From Uliginosibacterium paludis (GTDB lineage Bacteria; Pseudomonadota; Gammaproteobacteria; Burkholderiales; Rhodocyclaceae): a stretch of 64,000 nucleotides of DNA. The stretch lies in the NCBI RefSeq assembly GCF_039631355.1, contig NZ_JBDIVF010000010.1, forward strand, positions 1-64,000, in the 5' to 3' direction. Below are positions 9,204-17,846 of this stretch, piece after piece. The notes under the pieces were generated by a model that saw nothing but the letters and a program-made list of their open reading frames with translations, did no database searches and was not told where the DNA came from. The first letter of the stretch is position 1, and the number at the start of each line of letters is the position of its first letter. Both the position numbers and the translations under genes were made by a program.

Positions 9204-10997
9204 ATGAAAGATTCCTTCCGCCTCTATACCCGGCTGCTCGCCTACATCAAGCCGTACTGGCGCGTCTCCCTGCTCTCCATCCTCACCATGGCCGCCGTGG
9301 CCGGCCTCACGCCGTTGCTGGGCCGGCAGATGAAATTCCTGGTCGATGACGTCCTCATCCGGCAGACCCCGGGCGCGCTCAACAGCGTGCTGGGCGTGCT
9401 GGTCGCCATCGTCTTCTTCAAGAGCCTGGCGGAATACGCCTCCAGCGTCTCCAGCCAATGGGTCGCCAACAAGGCGATCGACGACCTGCGCCGCCTCGTC
9501 TTCCAGCACCAGATGGTGTTGCCCGTCAGCACCCACCAGGCACAGACCTCGGGCCGGATGCTCTCGCGCATCACTTACGACATTCCCCAAGTCGGCGCCG
9601 CGCTCTCGAATGCCTGGATCATCGTGATCCAGGATTCACTCACCGTGGTAGCACTGCTCGGCTGGCTGTTTTACAGCGCCTGGCATCTGACGCTCATCAT
9701 CATCGCGATCGGGCCGGTCATCGCCTGGATCATCCGCAAGGCCAGTGCCGGCATGCGGGCCTCCAACCGCAAGCAGCAACTGCAGATGGGCGAAATGACC
9801 AGTGCCGTCGAAGAGCAACTGGCCGGCCTGCGCGAGATCCGGATTTTCGGCACCCAGGCGCATGAAGCCAGACGCTTCGCGAACATCTCGAACCGCCTGC
9901 GCCAGGAAACAATGCGGGTCGTGCGAATCTCGGCGCTGAATGTTCCGATGGTTCAGGTGCTGGCTTTTGTCGCCGTTGCCGGCGTGCTGTACGCGGCGGG
10001 TACACTCGTCAGCAAGGGCCTGCTCACACCGGGCGACCTGATGGCCTATGTCACCATCACCTCGCTGATTTTCGAACCGATCCGGCGACTGACCAACATC
10101 AACTCGACCATCCAGCGCGGGCTGGCCGGCGCACAGAGCATCTTCGAGCTGCTCGACCTGCCGGCCGAGCCGGACGACGGTCGCCGCACGCTGGACAAGG
10201 TACGCGGCGCAATCCGCTTCGAAGAGGTCGAGTTCGCCTATCCCGAACAGCAATGCCCGGCCATCAGCCACTTCTCGCTCGACATCCAGCCCGGTGAAAC
10301 CGTCGCCTTCGTCGGCGCCTCGGGTTCAGGCAAAACGACCTTGATGGCGCTGGTTGCCCGCTTTTTCGATGCCCGCTCCGGTCGGATCCTGATCGATGAT
10401 CAAGCCATCAACGAAGTCACGCTGACCAGCCTGCGCAGCCAGATCGCGCTGGTAGGTCAGCATGCGGCCCTCTTCGACGATACGGTTGCACACAACATTG
10501 CCTACGGCCGCCAGGGCGCCAGCCGTGAAGACATCGAAACCGCGGCGCGCCAGGCCCATGCGCTCGAGTTCATCGGCAAACTGCCGATGGGTTTCGACAC
10601 GCGCATCGGCACCAATGGCAACCAGCTCTCGGGCGGGCAGCGCCAGCGTCTCGCGATTGCGCGTGCCTTCCTGAAAAACGCGCCGATCCTGCTGCTCGAC
10701 GAAGCGACGTCGGCGCTGGACAACGAATCCGAACGCGTCGTACGCGAGGCGCTGGTCGAGTTGCGGCGCGACCGCACCGTACTCGTCATCGCCCACCGGC
10801 TGACCACCATCCGCGATGCCAACCGCATCGTGGTGATGGAACGCGGCCGCATCGTGGAAATCGGCAGTCATGACGAACTGGTGGCAACCAATGGCGCCTA
10901 TGCCCGCCTGCTGGCCAGCGGCGAAGACATCGTGAGTGAAGACGCCCCACACACGATGACCGACACCGCCCTGCCAACCCGGACGGCAGGACTCTGA
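9204..10997 (+). CDS. msbA: MsbA, lipid A/phospholipid flippase ABC transporter
   Basis: A 597-residue half-transporter with an N-terminal six-helix membrane domain (residues about 1-310) and a C-terminal nucleotide-binding domain. Walker A GASGSGKTT, signature LSGGQRQR and Walker B ILLLDEATSALD are intact. MsbA flips core lipid A across the inner membrane for LPS assembly. Length matches the family (about 580-600). It ends 3 bp from the convergent neighbour at 11001. Related lipid-linked exporters share this architecture, so the substrate is by similarity. Confidence 0.9.
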   Translation: MKDSFRLYTRLLAYIKPYWRVSLLSILTMAAVAGLTPLLGRQMKFLVDDVLIRQTPGALNSVLGVLVAIVFFKSLAEYASSVSSQWVANKAIDDLRRLVFQHQMVLPVSTHQAQTSGRMLSRITYDIPQVGAALSNAWIIVIQDSLTVVALLGWLFYSAWHLTLIIIAIGPVIAWIIRKASAGMRASNRKQQLQMGEMTSAVEEQLAGLREIRIFGTQAHEARRFANISNRLRQETMRVVRISALNVPMVQVLAFVAVAGVLYAAGTLVSKGLLTPGDLMAYVTITSLIFEPIRRLTNINSTIQRGLAGAQSIFELLDLPAEPDDGRRTLDKVRGAIRFEEVEFAYPEQQCPAISHFSLDIQPGETVAFVGASGSGKTTLMALVARFFDARSGRILIDDQAINEVTLTSLRSQIALVGQHAALFDDTVAHNIAYGRQGASREDIETAARQAHALEFIGKLPMGFDTRIGTNGNQLSGGQRQRLAIARAFLKNAPILLLDEATSALDNESERVVREALVELRRDRTVLVIAHRLTTIRDANRIVVMERGRIVEIGSHDELVATNGAYARLLASGEDIVSEDAPHTMTDTALPTRTAGL

Positions 10998-11000
10998 ACT

Positions 11001-11795
11001 TCAGTCGAGCGCCTCGACACGAATCCAGAAGTCGCTGCTTATTTCGCTACGGCTGTCGCCATAGCGGCTCAGGCCCCGTTCGGTGCGCTCGCTCTGCTGA
11101 CTCACGCCGCCCAGCGGAATCCACTCGCCCAGCCGCCCGCTGACGGTGGTCTGCAGACCGCTGCCCTCGATACGGCCGCCGGGGCTCATCCTTTGGCTTT
11201 GCGGCGCGATGCTCACCGTCACGTTGTTGCCCGCCAGACGCGGCCGCGCCATGAAACCGCTACCGGTGGAGACGTACTGCGCACCGCGCGTGACGACCAC
11301 GCCGTTGGGGCCGTATACCGTCTGGGTCGCGGGGACCGGCACCGACTGCCCGAGCTGGATCAGCGCCTCGCCATCTTCCACCGTCTGCACACGCGAGACG
11401 ATGTTCTCGGACTCGCTGCGTCGTCCTGACTCCGCATCAGCCCGGGCGCGCACATCGACCTCGTCACCACGCAGGATCACCCGGCCGTCCGCACCGATCC
11501 GGGTGGCCTCGCTGTTGCGGCTCCCGCCCTGGCGAACCGAAATCAGCAGGCGCCTGACCGGCTGATCGATCGCCTCCAGCGCCTGCCGGAGTTCGGCGAT
11601 ATTGCCGGGCGAGCTGCGCACGATGATCTTGCCGCTCATTGCCGACACGCTGCCTCCGGGCTCCAGCAAGCCCTGCAGGGTCGGCAGAACCTGCTCGGGC
11701 AGACGATGACGCAGGCTGAGGATTTCCATGCGCTGCTGGGCAGACACGGCAGCGGACAGCATCAGGCAGATCAGGGCGAGTAACAGGCGGCGCAT
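11001..11795 (-). CDS. Secretin N-domain-like exported protein
   Basis: A 264-residue protein with a signal peptide (MRRLLLALICLMLSAAVSAQ). Residues about 22-85 (MEILSLRHRLPEQVLPTLQGLL ..., then IIVRSSPGNIAELRQALEAID) are the fold of the secretin N1/N2 domain seen in GspD/PilQ, but the C-terminal beta-barrel secretin domain is absent; the remainder is beta-rich (VPVPATQTVYGPNGVVVTRG). A periplasmic accessory or regulator is likely; no partner is identifiable nearby apart from the GspE-type gene 3.4 kb away. Confidence 0.7.
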   Translation of the reverse strand: MRRLLLALICLMLSAAVSAQQRMEILSLRHRLPEQVLPTLQGLLEPGGSVSAMSGKIIVRSSPGNIAELRQALEAIDQPVRRLLISVRQGGSRNSEATRIGADGRVILRGDEVDVRARADAESGRRSESENIVSRVQTVEDGEALIQLGQSVPVPATQTVYGPNGVVVTRGAQYVSTGSGFMARPRLAGNNVTVSIAPQSQRMSPGGRIEGSGLQTTVSGRLGEWIPLGGVSQQSERTERGLSRYGDSRSEISSDFWIRVEALD

Positions 11796-11928
11796 GAGCG
11801 TCTCCCCGGAAAGCAGGAATGGGCATTGTAGGCGCTTGCAAAGCCCGTGAAAGACGCTTTCCGGCAGTCAGTCAGGTTTGGCGGAGATGAGCCCGGCCGA
11901 GACTCGGACAGAAGGGAGAATCAAGGAC

Positions 11929-13602
11929 TCAGCGCTTCCGCTGCGAAGCGGCCGCCGCCTCGCGCTGGCTGCGCGCCTCATCCAGCAGGAATTGCTGGTA
12001 GTCGTCCAGATCGCCCTCGAAAGGCTCCACGCCGCCCTTGCTCACCAGCCAGAATTCGTCGCACACGGATCTCAAGAGCGCGCGGTCGTGGCTCACCAGC
12101 ATCACCGTGCCTTCAAATTCGTTGAGCGCCACACCCAGCGCCTCGCGCGTGGCAAGGTCGAGGTGGTTGGTCGGCTCATCGAGCAGCAGCAGGTTCGGGC
12201 GCTGCCACACGATCATCGCCAGCACCAGGCGCGCCTTCTCGCCGCCGCTCATGGTGCCGACCGCTTGCTTGACCATGTCGCCACCGAAGTTGAAGGTACC
12301 GAGGTAGGTGCGCAGCGTCTGCTCGCCGGTGCCCTGGCCGGCGCGCAAATGCGCGGGCAGATCGTGCGCCAGGCGCTGCATGTGCAGCAGCGGCGAGGCT
12401 TCCGGGTCGAGCACGTCCAGCTCCTGCTGGGCGAAGTAGCCGATGTTGAGCCCCTTGCCTTCGCTGATCTCGCCGGCAATCGGCGTGAGCGCGTGGGCCA
12501 CGGTTTTCACCAGCGTGGACTTGCCCTGCCCGTTCGCGCCCAGAATGCCGATGCGCTGGCCGGCAAGCACCGAGCGGTTGATGCCCTTCACGATCACCGT
12601 AGGCGGCGTGCCGGCAACCGCGTCCTCCGGCGCCGGATAGCCGAAGCTCGCGCCCAGCATCGAGAGCATCGGGTTGGGCACGTTCTGCGGCTCCTTGAAT
12701 TCGAAGCTGAACTCCGCATCGGCCAGCACCGGCGCGATCTTCTCCATCCGTTCCAGCGCCTTGACGCGGCTCTGCGCCTGGCGCGCCTTGCTGGCCTTGG
12801 CCTTGAAGCGATCGATGAATTTCTGCAGGTGGGCGATCTTGTCGGCCTGCTTCGCGAGTGCTGCGGTCTGCAGCGCCATCTGCTCGGCGCGCATGTCTTC
12901 AAACTTGCTGTAATTGCCGCCGTAGCGCACGAGGCGCGCGTTATCGACGTGCACCGTCACCTGCGTCACCGCATCGAGGAACTCGCGGTCGTGGCTGATC
13001 ACGATCATCGTGCCGGCGTAGCGCTTGAGCCAGGCTTCCAGCCACACCAGTGCATCGAGGTCCAGGTGGTTCGTGGGTTCGTCGAGCAGCAGCAGGTCGG
13101 AGGGGCACATCAGCGCGCGCGCCAGTTGCAGGCGCATCCGCCAGCCACCGGAGAAGCTGTTCACCGGCTGATCCAGCTCCGCCACGGAAAAGCCGAGGCC
13201 CAGGATCAGCGCCTGTGCGCGGGCCGGCGCATCGTGTTCGCCGGCGTCGTAGAGCGCGGTGTAGGCATGCGCCATCGCCATGCCGTCGTCACTGGCCTCG
13301 GCGGCGGCGACTTCGGCGCGCGCTGCCTGCAGCACCGTGTCGCCTTCCACCACGAACTCGGTCGCGCTCTGCGTGGTCTCGGGCATGTCCTGCGCCACCT
13401 GCGCCATGCGCCACTGCGGCGGGATCGAGAACTCTCCGCTGTCTTCATGGATGCTGCCGTTGAGCAGTGCGAAGAAGGACGACTTGCCGGCGCCATTGCG
13501 GCCCACCAGCCCGACCTTCTCGCCGGGCGCGAAAGTGACCGAAGCCTGGTCGAGAACAACCTTGACGCCGCGACGCAGCGTTACGTTCTTTACGGAAATC
13601 AT
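11929..13602 (-). CDS. ABC-F family ATPase (YheS-like)
   Basis: A soluble 557-residue protein with two ABC domains and no membrane part. Walker A motifs are GRNGAGKSS (about 35-43) and GANGQGKST; the signatures are FSGGWRMR and MSGGEKAR; both Walker B boxes read LLLLDEPTNHLDL. The interdomain linker is the charged helical P-site tRNA-interacting segment of ABC-F proteins, which act on ribosomes in translation or antibiotic protection. It stops soon after the second ABC domain (QREAAAASQRKR), so it lacks most of the C-terminal extension that takes E. coli YheS to about 637 residues. Confidence 0.88.
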   Translation of the reverse strand: MISVKNVTLRRGVKVVLDQASVTFAPGEKVGLVGRNGAGKSSFFALLNGSIHEDSGEFSIPPQWRMAQVAQDMPETTQSATEFVVEGDTVLQAARAEVAAAEASDDGMAMAHAYTALYDAGEHDAPARAQALILGLGFSVAELDQPVNSFSGGWRMRLQLARALMCPSDLLLLDEPTNHLDLDALVWLEAWLKRYAGTMIVISHDREFLDAVTQVTVHVDNARLVRYGGNYSKFEDMRAEQMALQTAALAKQADKIAHLQKFIDRFKAKASKARQAQSRVKALERMEKIAPVLADAEFSFEFKEPQNVPNPMLSMLGASFGYPAPEDAVAGTPPTVIVKGINRSVLAGQRIGILGANGQGKSTLVKTVAHALTPIAGEISEGKGLNIGYFAQQELDVLDPEASPLLHMQRLAHDLPAHLRAGQGTGEQTLRTYLGTFNFGGDMVKQAVGTMSGGEKARLVLAMIVWQRPNLLLLDEPTNHLDLATREALGVALNEFEGTVMLVSHDRALLRSVCDEFWLVSKGGVEPFEGDLDDYQQFLLDEARSQREAAAASQRKR

Positions 13603-13729
13603 GGCGGCAGCGCGCGAGGCGCCTCAGTGGCACGCCGGCTTGCAAGCGCAGCCGGACTGGTTGGGAGGAGGAGCGGCATGATAGCCCCTCCCTCGCGCAG
13701 CGCCTACGGCCGGAGCGATATTTCCCCCA

Positions 13730-14845
13730 TCAGCCAGGCCGATGCGCTTCGGCCAGGTATTCCCGCGATCGCATTTCGATCAGGCGCGACACGGTGCGCG
13801 GAAACTCCTGTGCGTTCGGCCCCTCCCGGTACAGCTCGGAGGCTTCCGCTGCGGCACTCAGGATCAGCTTGACGCGCGCTTCATAGAACACGTCGATCAG
13901 CCAGGTGAAACGCCGCGCTTCGTTGCCCTGCTCCCTGGTCATCACCGGCACGCCGGAGAGCACGACCGTGTTGTATTGCCGCGCAATCTCGAGATAATCG
14001 TTCTGGGAGCGTGGCCCCCCGCACAGTGTGGCGAAGTCGAACCAGACCACGCCCGGGGCGACACGATGCACGGGCAGCGGGCGCTCGAGCACCGTGATTT
14101 CACCGGTTTTCCCCACGTTCCCGGCGATCTTGCCGAAGTGCCCCGCGAGTTCGCGTTGTGCCGCTTCGTCGTCGGGCGTGAGATAGATGTTGAGGGCTTC
14201 CAGCGTGCGCATGCGGTAGTCAGTGCAGTTATCGACTTCCAGCACATCGAACTGACGCTTGATGAGTTCGATGGTCGGAAGAAAGTTCTGCCTTTGCAGT
14301 CCGTTCGGATAGAGACCATCCGGCGGGTAATTCGAAGTCATCACGAACACCACACCGCGTTCGAAGAGCGCTTGAAGGAGACGACCGAGAATCATCGCAT
14401 CGGCAATATCCGAGACGTGGAATTCATCGAAGCACAGCAATCGCGTCTGCTTGGCGATCACTTCGGCCACGCAGGCCAGCGGATCGTCCTCATTCTGATG
14501 CGCCCGCAGTTGGGAATGGATTTCCTGCATGAATGCATGGAAATGCACCCGGCGCTTGCGCTTGTAGGGCAAGGTGTCGAAGAAGCAATCCATGATGAAG
14601 CTCTTGCCTCGCCCTACGCCGCCCCAGAGAAAAACGCTGCGCGGCAGATCGGGATGGATGAAGAGCTTGCGCAACGTCGTACGGCGGCGAGCCTTGAATT
14701 CGAGCAGCTCGGTATAGAGCTGCTGGAGCCGGGCGATCGCTCGCAACTGCGCCGGATCAGCCGTGTAGCCACGCATGCCGAGCAAGGCGTCATAGGCCTC
14801 GCGAACCCCGAACTCGGGCACGTTGAGGATCTTGTGTGAGTCCAT
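13730..14845 (-). CDS. zapE: ZapE (AFG1-like) ATPase, cell-division-associated
   Basis: A 371-residue P-loop ATPase of the AFG1/ZapE family, linked to FtsZ-ring behaviour under stress in E. coli. Walker A is WGGVGRGKS, Walker B is LLCFDEFHVSD, and the family stretch PRSVFLWGG is present. I placed the start at 14845 because CAGGAG precedes it; an upstream GTG (14980) would add 45 residues lying over an intergenic hairpin. It lies immediately downstream of lpdA in the TCA operon, its usual position in beta-proteobacteria. Confidence 0.9.
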   Translation of the reverse strand: MDSHKILNVPEFGVREAYDALLGMRGYTADPAQLRAIARLQQLYTELLEFKARRRTTLRKLFIHPDLPRSVFLWGGVGRGKSFIMDCFFDTLPYKRKRRVHFHAFMQEIHSQLRAHQNEDDPLACVAEVIAKQTRLLCFDEFHVSDIADAMILGRLLQALFERGVVFVMTSNYPPDGLYPNGLQRQNFLPTIELIKRQFDVLEVDNCTDYRMRTLEALNIYLTPDDEAAQRELAGHFGKIAGNVGKTGEITVLERPLPVHRVAPGVVWFDFATLCGGPRSQNDYLEIARQYNTVVLSGVPVMTREQGNEARRFTWLIDVFYEARVKLILSAAAEASELYREGPNAQEFPRTVSRLIEMRSREYLAEAHRPG

Positions 14846-14866
14846 TACTCCTGCCTCAAAACAATG

Positions 14867-14894
14867 AAGGGCAAAGGTTTTGGCCTTTGCCCTT
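14867..14894 (-). terminator. Intergenic hairpin between lpdA and zapE
   Basis: An 11-bp perfect inverted repeat (AAGGGCAAAGG / CCTTTGCCCTT) with a 6-base loop lies 22 bp upstream of the zapE start. Only a short T-rich stretch follows on the minus strand, so it may attenuate rather than end transcription from lpdA. Confidence 0.45.
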
Positions 14895-15026
14895 GTCGGC
14901 GCGAAAAACGCGGAGAAATCGTAGCGAGGGGGCCGAGGTCGAAACGCGGAGCGGAAACGTACGAGCAGTACGTTGAGCACCGGAGTTTCGAGATCGGCCT
15001 ACGCAGTGGATTTGTCCCGTTTTTCC

Positions 15027-16451
15027 TCAGAAGTGCAGCGAACGCTTGTCTACTGCCAGCGCAGCTTCATGCATGGCTTCGGACAGCGTCGGGTGCGCAT
15101 GACAAGTGCGTGCCAGATCCTCCGAGGCGCCACCGAACTCCATCGCTACCACCGCTTCGGCGATCAGCTCGGAAGCATTCGTACCGATGACATGAACGCC
15201 CAGGATCTGGTCGGTTTCGGCATGCGCGATGACCTTCACGAAACCGGTGGTGTCTCCCTGCCCCAGCGCGCGACCATTCGCCAGGAACGGAATCTGGCCG
15301 TTCTTGTACGGAATGTTTGCCGCCTTGAGCTCCTGCTCGGTCTTGCCGACCCAGGCGATTTCCGGATGCGTGTAGATGACCCAGGGAATGGTGTCGTGGT
15401 TGAGCGTGGTGCCCTGGCCTGCGATGCGCTCGGCCACCATGACGCCTTCTTCCATGCCCTTGTGCGCCAGCATCGGCCCCGGCACTACGTCGCCCACCGC
15501 CCAGACGTTGGGCAGATTGGTCGCGCAGTGGTGATCCACGGCGATGCGGCCACGTTCGTCGAGTGCCAGCCCGACCGCTTCGGCGTTCAGACCCGCCGTG
15601 TTCGGCACACGGCCGACCGCCACGATGAGCTTGTCTACTTCCAGGGTCTGATCGCCTTCATCGTTTTCATACTTGATGACGACGGTCTTCTTCTTCGGCG
15701 TCACTTCCTTGATCTGCACGCCCATCTGGATCTTCAAACCCTGCTTGCTGGTGAAGATCTTCCAGGCTTCCTTGGCCACATTGGCATCCGCCGCGGCAAG
15801 AAAGTCGGGCATGGCTTCAAGGATGGTGACTTCCGAGCCCAGACGCTTCCAGACCGAGCTCATTTCAAGACCGATCACGCCAGCGCCGATCACGCCAAGG
15901 CGCTTGGGCACGGCACTGATGTTGAGCGCCCCGATGTTGTCGACCACCAGTTGCTGGTCCACCGGAATGCCGGGCAGGTGACGGGCGCTCGAGCCGGTCG
16001 CCACGATCACGTGCGTCGTGGTGACGACTTCTTCGCCAACCTTGACCTGCCACTTGCCGTCCACGCTGGCGACAAAGCTGCCGTGACCGGGCAGGAAAGT
16101 AACCTTGTACTTCTTGAACAGGCTCTTGATGCCGGTCACCAGTTGCGTGACGATGTTGTCCTTGCGCTTGATCATCGAGGGCACATCGATCGTCACGTTA
16201 TCGGCCTTGATGCCGTGCATGACAAAAGAATGCGAAGCCTGATCGTACAGCTCGGAGGAGTGCAGCAGCGCCTTGGACGGAATGCAGCCCACATTGAGGC
16301 AGGTCCCCCCCAGACGCGGCTCGCCCTTCGGGTCCGCATAGGCCTCGGATTCGCAACAGGCCGTTTTCAGACCCAGCTGCGAAGCGCGAATGGCTGCCAC
16401 ATAACCGGCGGGGCCACCGCCGATGACTACGACGTCGAATTCTTGGCTCAT
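15027..16451 (-). CDS. lpdA: Dihydrolipoyl dehydrogenase (E3) of 2-oxoglutarate dehydrogenase
   Basis: A 474-residue FAD/NAD enzyme that reoxidises dihydrolipoyl groups of the 2-oxoglutarate dehydrogenase complex. FAD-binding VIGGGPAGYVAA is at the N-terminus, the redox disulfide is CLNVGC within GGTCLNVGCIPSKALL, the NAD-binding motif is VIGAGVIGLE, and the His-Glu catalytic pair is in AHPTLSEA. It sits 100 bp downstream of sucB on the same strand. The closeness to sucAB indicates the SucAB-dedicated E3 rather than the pyruvate-complex copy. Confidence 0.96.
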   Translation of the reverse strand: MSQEFDVVVIGGGPAGYVAAIRASQLGLKTACCESEAYADPKGEPRLGGTCLNVGCIPSKALLHSSELYDQASHSFVMHGIKADNVTIDVPSMIKRKDNIVTQLVTGIKSLFKKYKVTFLPGHGSFVASVDGKWQVKVGEEVVTTTHVIVATGSSARHLPGIPVDQQLVVDNIGALNISAVPKRLGVIGAGVIGLEMSSVWKRLGSEVTILEAMPDFLAAADANVAKEAWKIFTSKQGLKIQMGVQIKEVTPKKKTVVIKYENDEGDQTLEVDKLIVAVGRVPNTAGLNAEAVGLALDERGRIAVDHHCATNLPNVWAVGDVVPGPMLAHKGMEEGVMVAERIAGQGTTLNHDTIPWVIYTHPEIAWVGKTEQELKAANIPYKNGQIPFLANGRALGQGDTTGFVKVIAHAETDQILGVHVIGTNASELIAEAVVAMEFGGASEDLARTCHAHPTLSEAMHEAALAVDKRSLHF

Positions 16452-16550
16452 TGCTTATCCTTTGGATAAGAGGGACCGGACACCGGGAACCGGGAGTTCC
16501 GCAGGGACACGCCCCACGCTCCGGCACCCGGCATCTCGACCCCCTGGTTA

Positions 16551-17810
16551 TCAGATGTCCAGCAGCAGGCGGGCCGGATCTTCCAGCGCTTCCTTCATGG
16601 CCACCAGGCCCAGCACGGCCTCACGACCGTCAATGATGCGGTGGTCATAGGACATCGCGAAGTAGTTGATCGGCCTGATCACGATCTGACCGTTCTCGAC
16701 CACCGGGCGGTCCTTGGTCGCGTGGATACCCAGAATGGCCGACTGCGGCGGGTTGATGATCGGCGTCGAGAGCATCGAGCCGAACACGCCGCCGTTGGAA
16801 ATCGAGAAAGTGCCGCCGGTGAGCTCTTCCATCGAAAGCTTGCCTTCCTTGGCCTTGGCTCCGAACTCGGCGATCTTCTTCTCGATCTGGGCGATGCTCA
16901 TCTGATCGGCATTGCGCAGGATCGGCACAACCAGGCCGCGCGGCGAACCGACGGCAATACCGATATCGAAGTAGCCGTGATAGACGATGTCATTGCCATC
17001 GACCGAAGCGTTCAGCACCGGATACTTCTTCAGCGCATGCACCGCAGCCTTGACGAAGAAGGACATGAAGCCGAGCTTGACGCCGTGTTCCTTCTCGAAC
17101 TTTTCAACATACTTCTTGCGCAGCTCCATGACCGGCGCCATGTTGATTTCGTTGAAGGTGGTCAGGATGGCGTTGGTCGATTGCGACTGCACCAGGCGTT
17201 CGGCCACGCGGGCGCGCAGCCGGCTCATCGGCACGCGCTGTTCCGGACGATCAGCCAGCACGGCTTCGACTGCCGGAGGCACCGGCGGCTGCGGCAGCGC
17301 GGCGGCCGTTGCAGCGGCAGGGGCCTGGGTCGCGGGAACCGAGACGGAGCTGCCCGCCGCAGCCGGCTTGCCAACACCCAGTGCATCCGCCTTGGTCACG
17401 CGTCCGCCCGGGCCGGTGCCCTGTACCGCGGCGGCGTCCACGCCTTTCTCGGCCAGAATCTTGCGGGCAGCCGGACCGGTACCCGCCGGCGCAGCGCTCG
17501 CTGCGGCAGCCACGGGCGCGGCAGGCGCTGCCGCAGGGGCCGCGGCAGCAGGCGTGACCGCACCGGCCTTGGCTTCGGTATCGATATGTGCCAGCAGATC
17601 GCCGCTGGCCACCGTCGAGCCATTGGCCTTGATGATCTTGACGATCACGCCATCAGCCGGCGCGGGGGTTTCGAGAACGACCTTGTCGGTCTCGATGTCG
17701 ATGAGGTTCTGGTCTCGCTTGACGGCCTGGCCTTCCTGCGCATGCCAGCTGACAAGAGTCGCTTCGGAAACGGATTCCGACAGTTGCGGCACTTTGACTT
17801 CGATGATCAT
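16551..17810 (-). CDS. sucB: Dihydrolipoyllysine succinyltransferase (E2) of 2-oxoglutarate dehydrogenase
   Basis: A 419-residue E2 subunit. One N-terminal lipoyl domain carries Lys43 in DIETDKVVLE, followed by an Ala/Pro-rich linker (about 77-115), a peripheral-subunit-binding domain (AARKILAEKGVD) and the catalytic domain with the DHRIIDGRE active-site motif near the C-terminus. It transfers succinyl groups to CoA in the TCA cycle. The start lies 36 bp after the sucA stop. Single lipoyl domain and sequence fit SucB rather than AceF. Confidence 0.96.
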   Translation of the reverse strand: MIIEVKVPQLSESVSEATLVSWHAQEGQAVKRDQNLIDIETDKVVLETPAPADGVIVKIIKANGSTVASGDLLAHIDTEAKAGAVTPAAAAPAAAPAAPVAAAASAAPAGTGPAARKILAEKGVDAAAVQGTGPGGRVTKADALGVGKPAAAGSSVSVPATQAPAAATAAALPQPPVPPAVEAVLADRPEQRVPMSRLRARVAERLVQSQSTNAILTTFNEINMAPVMELRKKYVEKFEKEHGVKLGFMSFFVKAAVHALKKYPVLNASVDGNDIVYHGYFDIGIAVGSPRGLVVPILRNADQMSIAQIEKKIAEFGAKAKEGKLSMEELTGGTFSISNGGVFGSMLSTPIINPPQSAILGIHATKDRPVVENGQIVIRPINYFAMSYDHRIIDGREAVLGLVAMKEALEDPARLLLDI

Positions 17811-17846
17811 TTTCTGGTTCTCCAGTTTCTATGCTGCTGACGGCGC

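Noticed and set aside
11878..13872. 664-codon plus-strand frame opposite the ABC-F gene
   Set aside because: The ABC-F protein on the minus strand has all ABC motifs; the plus frame has none.
14846..14980. GTG start extending zapE by 45 residues
   Set aside because: The extension covers an intergenic hairpin and lacks family similarity; the ATG at 14845 has a good ribosome site.
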